The notes below the pieces were generated by a model. That model did no database searches and had not been told where the DNA came from. It saw nothing but the letters and a program-made list of their open reading frames with translations. The position numbers and the translations under genes were made by a program. Below, piece after piece: positions 13,036 through 23,344 of a DNA stretch of 64,000 bases. The DNA comes from Wyeomyia smithii (taxonomy: Eukaryota; Arthropoda; Insecta; Diptera; Culicidae). Each line of letters begins with the position of its first letter. Within the stretch, counting starts at the first letter, position 1. The stretch lies in contig NC_073696.1 in NCBI RefSeq assembly GCF_029784165.1, positions 246,569,971 through 246,633,970 of the forward strand, read 5' to 3'.

Positions 13036-13351
13036 GATGTCCGTTTTTGACGTGGCGGGGTACCATTTTTTTTTTTTACCGCAAACGTTATCCTCTGGAA
13101 AAAGATGACGTCCGTCACATTTTTCGAATTTCTACAACAATATCTCTGGATTATAATAAGCGTGAACACGGTTAAAAAGTGACTATATTAGAATGTAATT
13201 CGATAATGGGATGTAAATCGACAGTCACGCTTTTTTAACCCTTAACTGTATGAAAAAATGCAGAATTCTGAAGTACAAATAACCGGGAAAAATATTTGAA
13301 CGAACCGGGAAAAACCCGGGAATTTAATTTCGAGTTTTGAGTGTCACCCTG

Positions 13352-13632
13352 CTAACGTTTGTTTTCAGTATAATGTGCACTTTCAATGAATATCTTATAT
13401 TGTGTGTAAGCATTTTAAATTTAATTTTGATGCCATGATGAATTTATGATCGGTAGGCAAAATTTTGCCGGCAGCACTCCCCTGATGGCAACCGAGAATA
13501 TCGGACAGCAATATCGAGTCGCAATATCGAAACATCGATAATATCAAATGCGCCAATATCGGTCAAAAATATTGATATTGTGACGAGCAAATATCGATAA
13601 TATCAAATATCGATAAAATATCCACAACCCTA
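13352..13632. other. Right subterminal region of the hAT-like element
   Basis: Repeated (a)tatcgata and aatatcga motifs occur between about 13495 and 13620, mirroring the left subterminal region at 10070-10165. There is no coding sequence. Confidence 0.6.
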
Positions 13633-13640
13633 GAAGCAAA

Positions 13641-14025
13641 CTTAAATTGACCTGTTGGGACGGGGAAACTCTGTCCATTTTTTTTGATATTGAAACTGAA
13701 AATATCATAGGGAATGGTTGGTGTCCATTCACATCAGCTGTGCTAGGAATGCTCGCGTGTGATTGGTTCATTGTTCACGTAAATTTTCTTGTAATTTTTT
13801 ATCAATTTTCACCGTTGAGCAGTGAAATAAAAATGATGACTAGCATATTATAAAATTGTTACACATTTTATCTATCCAACAATATATTGGTTATTATTAT
13901 CCATCATGTGGTTATGCTATTATTATCGTTTGAAATCTGACGTAGCTTTTGCCAGTTTCTTTTCTATTTTACAGAATGCATCCCAGTATAGAAAACAAAG
14001 ACGTAGTCCCACGTCAAAAAAAGTA
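13641..14025 (+). repeat. Repeat R copy A, segment right of the hAT-like insertion
   Basis: This is an inverted homologue of about 21440-21785. Shared blocks include aattgacct(g/a)ttgg, atggttggtgtccattcac, tgctaggaatgctcgc, catcatgtggttat and gaatgcatcccagtata. Together with 10001-10054 it restores a continuous match to R copy B once the hAT-like element is removed. Confidence 0.8.
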
Positions 14026-14261
14026 GGAGGGTGGTATTCAAGACACGACCGCATGACGTTGACTACCGTATTTAAAAAAAAAAAAATATATATTCCATTG
14101 AAGCAAATAGTAGAGGGAATTGCAACGCTTCTTTTACAAAACTTCTGTAACAAAATTTCGAGGCTCCAAAAGGTTCCAGTTTCCGATTATTCTCGTCCAG
14201 AATTCCAGCCATTTTAGTATTTTGCAGTAGCCATTTATTACTAACAGCCACCAGCATAACG
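14026..14261 (+). repeat. Junction repeat shared with 36600-36690
   Basis: The block gtggtattcaagacacgacc gcatgacgttga, followed by attccattgaagcaaata, recurs in diverged form at 36610-36690. Next come the first degraded copies of the ccaaaaggttccag and ccagcataacggatgaaacc motifs that belong to the adjacent tandem array. Confidence 0.55.
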
Positions 14262-16560
14262 GATGAAACCGGCACGAGATGACCGGTACTATTTTGTCTT
14301 TCCTCCTTTCAGCTGCTAACACCTAGCGCTGTCGTGAAATTAACATCAACATAAACATGCATTTTTGCAAGGTTTTTTTCCGCTAGCAACAGCAGTTGTA
14401 AAACATAAAATTCAACTAACCGCTTCTATTATAAAACTGCGAGGCACCAAAAGGTGCCAGTTGCTGATTTCTTGTTTACTGGTTTCCGTCCAGAATTCCA
14501 GCCATTTTAGTATTTTGCAGTAGCCACCAGCATTACGGGTCAAACCGGCACGAGATGACTGGTACTATTTTGTTTTTCCTTCTTTTAGCTGCTAACACCG
14601 AGCGTCCGTATGTACCCGGTACGGTTTAATAATGAAACTGATGGGGTGAAATGTTCGAACGATACGTTTTATACCAAGGCTTCGTCAGATAAATAGAAAG
14701 AGGGATGGGCTACATAGATGATGGAATGGTAGAGACAAATGTTTCTTGAAAGCTGCGCCGGCCGCTGTCATAATATTAACACCAACACAAACATGCATTT
14801 TTGCAAGGTTTTTTCCGCTAGCAGCAGCATTTGGTAAAACAGAAAATTCAATTTGCCGCTTCTGTAACAAAATTTAGAGGCACCAAAAGGTGCCAGTTGC
14901 CGATAACATTGTTGTTTTCTGGTTAATCTACTAAAAGCCACCAGCATAACGGGTGAAACCGGCACGAGATGACCGGTACTATTTTGTCTTTCCTCCTTTC
15001 AGCTGCTAACACCTAGCGCTGTCGTGAAATTAACATCAACATAAACATGCATTTTTGCAAGGTTTTTTTTCCGCTAGCAACAGCAATTGTAAAACATAAA
15101 TTTCAACTAACCGCTTCTATTATAAAACTGCGAGGCACCAAAAGGTGCCAGTTGCCGATTTCTTGTTTACTGGTTTCCGTCCAGAATTCCAGCCATTTTA
15201 GTACTTTGCAGTAGCCACCAGCATCACGGGTCAAACCGGCACGAGATGACCGGTACTATTTTGTTTTTCCTCCTTTTAGCTGCTAACACCGAGCGTCCGT
15301 ATGTATCCGGTACGGTTTAATAATGAAACTGATGGGGTGAAATGTTCGAACGATACGTTTTATACCAAGGCTTCGTCAGATAAATAGAAAGAGGGATGGG
15401 CTACATAGATGATGGAATGGTAGAGACAAATGTTTCTTGAAAGCTGCGCCGGCCGCAGTCATAATATTAACACCAACACAAACATGCATTTTTGCAAGGT
15501 TTTTTCCGCTAGCAGCAGCATTTGGTAAAACAGAAAATTCAATTTGCCGCTTCTGTAACAAAATTTAGAGGCACCAAAAGGTGCCAGTTGCCGATTACAT
15601 TGTTTTTTTTTCTGGTTAATCTACTAAAAGCCACCAGCATAACGGGTGAAACCGGCACGAGATGACCGGTACTATTTTGTCTTTCCTCCTTTCAGCTGCT
15701 AACACCTAGCGCTGTCGTGAAATTAACATCAACATAAACATGCATTTTTGCAAGGTTTTTTTCCGATAGCAACAGCAATTGTAAAACATAAAATTCAACT
15801 AACCGCTTCTATTATAAAACTGCGAGGCACCAAAAGGTGCCAGTTGCCGATTTCTTGTTTACTGGTTTCCGTCCAGAATTCCAGCCATTTTAGTATTTTG
15901 GAGTAGCCACCAGCATCACGGGTCAAACCGGCACGAGATGACCGGTACTATTTTGTTTTTCCTCCTTTTAGCTGCTAACACCGAGCGTCCGTATGTACCC
16001 GGTACGGTTTAATAATGAAACTGATGGGGTGAAATGTTCGAACGATACGTTTTATACCAAGGCTTCGTCAGATAAATAGAAAGAGGGATGGGCTACATAG
16101 ATGATGGAATGGTAGGGACAAATGTTTCTTGAAAGCTGCGCCGGCCGCTGTCATAATATTAACACCAACACAAACATGCATTTTTGCAAGGTTTTTTCCG
16201 CTAGCAGCAGCATTTGGTAAAACAGAAAATTCAATTTGCCGCTTCTGTAACAAAATTTAGAGGCACCAAAAGGTGCCAGTAGCCGATTATAGTTTTCTGG
16301 TTAGTCCGTCCAGAATTCCAGCCATTTAAGTGTTTTGCAGTAGCCATTTACTACTAAAGCCACCAGCATTACGGGTGAAACCGGCACGAGATGACCGGTA
16401 CTATTTTGTATTTCCTCCTTTCAGCTGCTATCACCTAGCGTCCGCATGTCACTGGTGCGGTTTTGGAATCAGAATGATGGGGCGCCGGCCGCTGTCGTAA
16501 ATATAACACCAACAAAAAGATGCATATTTGCAAGGTTTTTTCCGCTAGCAGCAGCATAAA
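14262..16560. repeat. Higher-order tandem array, three ~691-bp A-B dimers
   Basis: The marker agctgctaac recurs at about 14311, 14587, 15001, 15278, 15694 and 15970, with a variant near 16421, so spacings alternate at about 277 and 414 bp. Alternate copies differ (cctagcgctgtcgtg against accgagcgtccgtatg), so the true unit is a 691-bp dimer. The copies are nearly identical. A 61-aa incidental minus-strand frame translates identically in all three (14685, 15376 and 16068), which indicates recent amplification. Each subunit carries the perfect palindrome ggcaccaaaaggtgcc (one copy has a variant), an accggcacgagatgaccggt near-palindrome, and a pyrimidine tract ending in cag (tctttcctcctttcag). 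No gene is present. Confidence 0.88.
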
Positions 16561-16930
16561 CATCGGAAACAGAAAGTGACAACAACAATAACAACAAAGT
16601 CAGATCGATTGTATCCGTTAGTGTCGACTGTGCTTGGGAAGAGAGGTAGTGATTGGCTGCGCGGTATGATTTAGACAATCGATATTAATTACCAATTTTT
16701 CAATAGTGTATCTAAAACAATTGTTTGTTTTTGTTACATAAATTTAACCGTAAAAGAATTTCTGATCGATTGATGCCAAAACCACGAAAACCTGATTATA
16801 GATGACTGCAAAATAAGCGCTCAAAACCTGACCACTTTTCTCTGGTTTTCTCTGGTTGAATTACTAGATTTTTAAATTCAGGGGCCTAACTTCGATATAG
16901 ACGTTAGTCAACGTCAAAAGAAAAATTGAA
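16561..16930 (+). repeat. Dispersed repeat shared with 38950-39305
   Basis: Long blocks are shared with 38950-39305: cggaaacagaaagtgac, acaaagtcagatc, cgtaaaagaatttc, gatgccaaaacc, cactttctctggttttctctg-like text, and gatatagacgttagtc. It directly follows the tandem array. The copy at 38.8-39.3 kb also has a part of the array unit just before it, so array unit and this block belong to one parent repeat. Confidence 0.75.
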
Positions 16931-18640
16931 AAGGAAAAGGACACAAAACGGTGCAATGATGATAACTAAATGAAAAGAGTAATGCAACTACAATCTTGAC
17001 ACACGCAGAAATTGCCTTCCAAATGTCACATGTATCAGATGTGAACGATTATGAATGATCTTCCCAAAACTTTTCAGACAAAACGTAATTTTTTATGGTG
17101 AGCAAATCCTTTTTTTTTCGAGAAATGTTTATCAACCAAATTTTGGTTTTTGTGGTGGCAGACAATACGTGCCTGACATATTCATAACAAGGTGTACGCT
17201 TGATAACCAACAATCCCGTAGATAAAACTGACCCTATTGAGCTGCCCAACGAACGAGAACGTTTTCTTGTATAACCGAAGTTATTCACAGCACGGTGTCC
17301 TTTCAATTGGGACAAGCAAATGTCTGCTTCGGATAAGAAAAGCCGCCTGAATATGCTCATATGTAAACAAAAACTTATTTCGGGGGGCCCAACCAACAAG
17401 AATGTTGTTCATTTCAGACGCATGCCACCAGAGGGACCGTTCAGTGTCGTATTCGCCAGCCCGTTTCGACAACCACCGGAGATTAAACGGGCGGTTTTTC
17501 CTCGTCCCGGTAGGTCTATTCGAGACCGTATGACTTGTGTGTGGCCTTCTCGGAAATCAACTCACAGCTTAAATGATGAGTTTTTGCGGTTCAGCACAAT
17601 AAATCTTGTCGCTAGGTGGACTGAACTACTAGGCTGGACAGATAATTTTAGCATTCGATGTACGGTGATTGATTGTGTTGTTGTACGGACAGGATGAACT
17701 GCTCAGTATGGTAGATCTTAATCGGAGCCGCTTAGGAAACACGCAAATCACAATAAATCAATCATGCCATTTACTGCAGGAAGCTCTATCTATGTCACGA
17801 TTAGAGTTAAACAAGGTTCAACATTCAAAGCTTTCAAATGGTCATGTAAGTGCGTTATTAATTGCTAGTTGCTTTGGTCATTCAGTAATGGTAATGATCA
17901 AATGGCTTCCGGCCACTTTCGGTAACCCAATTTCGAAAGTGAAACTTGCTTTAATATTATGCCATCAAGATTTGATAGAGCTTTAGCAAACAAAACAATA
18001 CTCTTCGTTTATGTATGCGACTCACGTAGGTGCGCACCCTTTTGGAGGTTACGACTAACGGCAGCTTGTTGCTAGATTATTCCATCTATCGAATGCCGTC
18101 AGTAACGATATTATTTTTAATCCCGTCAGTCAACAGGAAGTGGGACGGAAAAGCCTCCTGCCTCAGAGGAGTAATTCTTTGAAAGGAAAGAAGCAAAATT
18201 GGGATTAATGTTCAATAAGCGGTTTTATTGGCGACCCGTACAGTCTCGCTTCGGCCGGTGATGAAAGGTTTTTTGGGCGACAGCGTGGTGAGGAGAAAGT
18301 TGAAAAATTGTGCAAATATTTACCCGAGGTACATCGCATCGGAACACGCGAATAAGTGCTTGAAATTGGTTTTTATACAGGTTTTCCGAGAGGCCGGCTG
18401 GAATTTGGGAAGGGGGGGACTGCTGAGGGTTATGTGCCTAACGTTCATCGAGCCAGTCGTTTGCTGTTGGAGTACTGCGCAGGGAGACATTCTAAAATTC
18501 GAAACATTTTTTTTGGATCCATCAGATTCAGAATTAATACAGTTTTCAGGTTGTTATACTTTAGACTCTATTAAAACTGGGACATTTTTTTTGTGGAACT
18601 GCTCTGCTTTCTTCATTGTTTGTTTTCTTAGATGGTTGTA
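16931..18640. other. Region without a recognised gene
   Basis: Several medium frames exist (for example 17049-17399 minus, 17320-17697 plus and 18228-18641 plus), but none shows a known domain. At 18226 the text ttattggcgacccgta resembles a tRNA primer-binding site of Ty3/gypsy elements. No LTR pair or gag/pol frame supports it. Confidence 0.4.
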
Positions 18641-21289
18641 AAGCCTGTTCCAATCTCCTGTACCACTGTACTATTAAGAGTAGGTTCCAAAAATACGCAT
18701 TAGCAAATTATAAATATTCATCACAGCGTTATTAAATGTAGTATAGAAATACTGTATATCCTAATGTATAGAACTTCTTCAAACAGATTATATTTCAACG
18801 AATCATCAATCTGATGCATAAAAAAAATACTTCATGTTTACAGTACAACGTAATAATATTCAGCCTCGAAGCATGTTTGTTCCGTGTATAATCCAACATT
18901 CAATCGATTACGACTACCACCTGTGGGTACGGAAATTTCATTCCATGAACCTTATTTGCCTAAACATGGATTAATTTATTCCGGCAAACGCTGAGCTACT
19001 CGTTTATCTGGTTTATCTCAGTTTAAAAATAAATCATACCAGTCGAATGAAGAGCTCATCTTCGCTGCATACTTCGACTTGTTGCTTCGGGGTCGCGCAA
19101 GTAAAAAAAAATAATAAAATAAAAATAGCGAGAACCGATCAGCACTTCGGCACACATCCCATCTATCTCCTGACATCATCATCGTCGTCCGGGTGTCGTC
19201 CTAGGGAGTGTTCAGGAAGGACACAGAAATCCTTCCTCCGGAAGAATTTATTCCTATCACACTGCTGGGATTATTGCACACAAAAAAAGGGAGGAAAATC
19301 GGATGCCTCATCTGTCACACCCAATGAATAACGGATGACGATGCTGTATTTTTAAAATTATTGGACATAAAAAGAATACATTCCGGAGTGCAGTCACTTC
19401 CTTCGTTGGTCCGCTGTGTTGTATTCATGCCAGTAGTAGCGTGCAGACGCGATTTGGTTCCCCCTCACCCTATGGTGCCCTGCGCCACGTTTCCACTTGG
19501 TTATTACTTGAACCGGTAATAAAGAAGAAAGAATCCAATTAACGGTGGACCGTAGAACGGAAGCAGCAACGGGCAGCTGATGTTCGCGTACGGCTAGAGC
19601 AAAGGACGACAGGCGAAATGGGTCGATCCTTTTTTCGAACCGACGGAGAAGAGGCTGGGCCCGGGTTCGGGAAGCCAGGATGACAGCTGCTTCTGATGGG
19701 CCATCATTAGCGTTCAATACAGGATGCTTTTGACGGCTAAATTGGGATACGCGCGAGCACCAGCTGGGAAGGAAATTCTAACGAAGGAGAAAATATGTGC
19801 CACCGAAGAAGATACTGTACTGTCACTTGACATTGTTGGCCAGCTTTTTTCCTGTGTCGACTTTACAACACCAATGCAAATTTTTTTTCTTGCGATTCCA
19901 CAAATAAACATCCTAGCTATTCTACTCACGCGATGCAAGCTATTTTTGCTTGGTTTCGTTTGCAAACAAACCTGAGGCTGACGGGGCGGTCGGTAACGTT
20001 CCAAACACCAACAATTCTACTTTTCATAAAAATAAACCTAATCTTTTCTGCAAACATCTGAGGCCCGGCATTCGGTGGCCAACAAACTAGACGTCCAAAC
20101 TAACCATTTATTCAGTGAAGCAAAAACTCGTAAATTAGACCTTGGTTATGTGATTCGCTTTTGTGCCGAAGAGTTTGGCCTTCAGTATTCCATCGGACCA
20201 CAAAAGCCGACGTTTGGAAGGATTTTTTTACTTCTTTTTCGGAAGACAACACTGAAAGACTTCTTCCTTCCGAGATCGGAACGCACGAGGCTCGCACAAT
20301 GCAACCATGAATAATTCAAGGGTTCATTTCCGCTACGTAATTTCATGATTCCGAAGGTGAACAGCCCGACGAGGAACGTGTTATTCAATCTTACTTATAG
20401 CGTGGAGCTTCCGTCTTTGCTCATCGCGTTTTGATGGAAAGGAAATAGATGGTGGAGCGAAGATTGTCCTGCTGATTTACCTTATTGGAGTCTGTCCCCC
20501 GGATGAAAACTGTAGGGAACGAGCGTAGTTGATTTTTCTTCCCCACGCAGAGGCCAATCGAAACAAACTTGTTGATTAGATGAGTCTGATTTTTTTATAA
20601 GGTGGAATTGCCATAAAATTCATGCCATCGACTTGAAAGGCTCCGAAAGGTACCATAAAAGCTACGGTTTTTAGTGATAGAACAGAGTGGGAGTGGGAAG
20701 AGTGGGATTAAAACTACAGCAAAAGAAGAAAAAACATGTTGGGAATCTAGCAGAACGGCTGATTGATTAAACAACAGTTCTGTCTGTTAGAATAGAAGAC
20801 ATTTTTACCTCTTTGATTATGGGATGTTAAAACCTTGGAGAGAAATTTCTTGAAAACCTGGTCAATTGTAAAAAAAAATTCAATTTTAAGTCCTTACCAC
20901 ACTAGGGAACATTTCGAGAAAACAATATTTACATTGACAAAATGTTAGAAACTGACTGCTGATAGCTTAGTTCTGACTGTGCATATCCATGGTTGATACT
21001 CCATGATGGGTCAGAGCCACTCAAGATGCACAATGAATAAACTGAAAGAACGACTGGGAGTGGTAAATCTTCCTTACTTTGCATCATTCAATGACCCGTT
21101 TTTTATAGACCAATAACGGCGTCGGCCACGTCCTTCCAGTTAGGTGGGGATATCGCCGGCACAACTTGTTTCAATATTCTGAGTTAAAAACTAATGTGTC
21201 TTTGGAATTCAAATCAAAAACATGCACCAAAGAAGGTAGAAAAAAGATTTTTACTTGTTCATAGTATTCATGGATGTGAGAAAGGTAGT
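18641..21289. other. Mostly unique non-coding sequence
   Basis: Moderately GC-rich stretches (19100-20450) alternate with AT-rich ones. Open frames here are short and overlapping on both strands, with no domain. The block before 21180 (cgccggcacaacttgtttc) leads into repeat R copy B. Confidence 0.4.
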
Positions 21290-22838
21290 TTTAAATGCTA
21301 TTTTTTCAATCTCGTTACTTTTGGAACCATGAATTTCAAGTTGTGCCCGTGCTACACAAAACCTACGATAAGAAAGGAACGTTAGAATGTAGTCTTTGCT
21401 TTGTTAGAGACCAATCATACCTCTGCTTCCTTACAAAGACTACGGAGGGGATTTTGACGTGGAACAACGTCTTTGTTTACTATACTGGGATGCATTCTTC
21501 TTAATAACAGTATAACCACATGATGGATAACAATAACCAATATGTTGTTGGATAGATAAAGTGTAGAACAATTTTGTAATCTGCTAGTTATCACTCTAAT
21601 TTCATTGCAAAGCGGTGAAATAGATAAAAAGTTCCGATGACAAATTTACGCGAACAATGAACCAATTACATGCGAGCATTCCTAGCACAGACGACGTGAA
21701 TGGACACCAACGGTTCCCCGTGATATTCTCTGTATAAATATCGAAAAAATGGACAGAGTATCCCCTTCCCAATAGGTCAATTTATTTGTGCTTCCATGAG
21801 CTTAGACTAATCTGATGTCTCGAAGGTAAAATTTTCAGAAAAATTTTCGTGTGCAATCGAGGAAAAACTGCAATGCTGCTGCTGATGGTGATTGAAAGTT
21901 TATCTCATAAATATGATTACCATAAATTACTCAACAAGAATTGTACATTTTTGCAACGGTTATAAGTTATTGGTATTTATTATATTTAAGATTCGATATA
22001 AACTAAATGATCGTGACCGGATAGTATCGAAAGATTGAATTCCCAATTATACAAATTTATAGGAGAGTAAGAGCTGGTGAATGATTGTGAATTTTTGGTT
22101 CATTTACTAAGATTCATTCCGAATTTTTTCTTATATTTCAAAATTGTTGGATGATATTTTATTATTTTAAACTTTTCCATAATAAACGTTTATTAGCTGT
22201 CTTCGCAATACAGCGGATGTAATCGTAGGAAAATGAAACAAATAATGTCAAGCAAAAAACAAAAAGTAATTGTTGATTGCTACGATTTTTTGCTGAAACT
22301 TGTTGATAATTTTGTTTAACATATCTTCTTATGTTTGCCAATTATTGAACTTTCGTAAGGGCTCCCATATTATTTTGAAAGTAAGATCCATATTATAAAT
22401 TTGATTTAATCAGAGTTAAATAAGACAAAACCATCCATTATGATAACGTAAAAAAATGATAACGTAAGTATTATTTAATTTGATTTCTGAGGATATAGAG
22501 TTAATTTTGACTTTGACGTATTACGAGAAATTCTTGGTGCTTCTTCAACAAGAACGATAAGCTTGTGCTTTGTCCAATACATGTTGTTTGCACAAAAAAA
22601 ATCTACAGGCATAATATCGCCAAATACAAACGAAATTTTTTCGAGTGTTGTTGAATATATTTCTAAAAATAGATTTCCAGGCTGAAAATAAAAGTACGTA
22701 AGTCACCGAGCAAACATTGCAAACATTGATTCTGTCTGCGGACCCTGTATATTTTGGAACAAAAAATCCCCTAATTACAGTGTTTAGTCTCACGTCACCA
22801 TTTCATACAACCCTAGGGCTGTATACCTTGTAGTATTT
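21290..22838 (-). repeat. Repeat family R, copy B, uninterrupted
   Basis: This is an inverted homologue of copy A (8628-9190, 10001-10054 and 13641-14025) and of the fragment at 7021-7180. It ends with ttgtagtattt at about 22838, preceded by caccatttcatacaaccc. It has one gaagca site in continuous sequence at about 21788-21795 (cttcc on this strand), where copy A carries the hAT-like insertion. It contains no convincing coding frame. Confidence 0.75.
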
Positions 22839-23344
22839 GTAAGTGGGTTTAAGCCATCACTATTCTATTGGTTTATCTTTTGCTTTTGTTTTGACGTTTC
22901 CTGTTTTTTTTTTTAAATACTTGTTTAGGGTATTCATTGGTCAGTTGAGAACTGTTGATTATTTTCAGCTTTCACTTCAGCTTGTTTTAATTTTTATACA
23001 AATAAATTTTTTGTATTATTTTTAGTTACTTGAATTTGTTCTTCATCTTTTCCTCTGAGTGCTAAACTGCCTATAATCGCATATCAGTCCCTCCTTTACT
23101 TTCATCAAGTTTAGAAAACAGCGCGTAAAGGTATTTTTCTTGCTTAAGTTATTTCAGCTGTTGAGCGTGGTTTATTCTCCTAATTCGACATGATACAATG
23201 AGATAGACATTCACCATAACTTCTCTATAAAAACGAAAAGAATGCAGGTGGGACTGGTATGCGATTATAGGTAGTAAATTGCTCATTGTTTTACTTCATT
23301 GAAGGTTTGAAAAACATGATCTAGAAATGTTTTTTAATTACTTC
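22839..23344. other. AT-rich spacer
   Basis: T-rich sequence with no gene or repeat boundary recognised. Confidence 0.4.

Larger units (their letters stand above)
11267..13351. mobile_element. Second TIR element (CAGGGTGgcc / CACCCTG ends) nested in the hAT-like element
   Basis: The left end cagggtggccac and the right end gtgtcaccctg are inverted. Near both ends lies a shared block, ccgggaaaaa...ccgggaattt (about 11311-11333 and 13300-13325). The two blocks are in the same orientation rather than inverted. No perfect target duplication was found (gccttaac against ctaacgtt), so the boundaries are approximate. It holds a 143-aa open frame and a nested mariner remnant. A small fold-back (agccggggtgagattgt at about 11349 against acaatctcaccccggc at about 11480) sits near its left end. 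Confidence 0.55.
10055..13632. mobile_element. hAT-like DNA transposon (3,578 bp) with 8-bp TSD, composite
   Basis: The ends are inverted: left tagggatgtcgatatt, and the right end read in reverse is tagggttgtggatatt. The 8-bp target duplication gaagcaaa flanks it exactly (10047-10054 and 13633-13640). An 8-bp duplication and a TIR starting (C/T)AGGGATG are typical of the hAT superfamily. Both subterminal regions (10070-10165 and 13495-13620) are dense in tatcgata motifs, as expected of transposase-binding repeats. The paralogous repeat at 21.3-22.8 kb has a single gaagca site in continuous sequence, i.e. an empty site. No hAT transposase is visible, so this copy is non-autonomous. The interior is filled by other elements listed separately. 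Confidence 0.85.

Noticed and set aside
14685..16253. Identical 61-aa minus-strand frames in the three array copies
   Set aside because: They are short frames copied with the tandem unit. Identity reflects recent amplification, not selection, and no start context or domain is seen.
17320..17697. 125-aa plus-strand frame
   Set aside because: No recognisable domain, overlapping frames on the other strand, and no splice or start evidence.
18226..18245. Primer-binding-site-like ttattggcgacccgtaca, possible Ty3/gypsy LTR end
   Set aside because: No direct LTR pair and no gag/pol frame follow, and the similarity is too short to support an LTR element.
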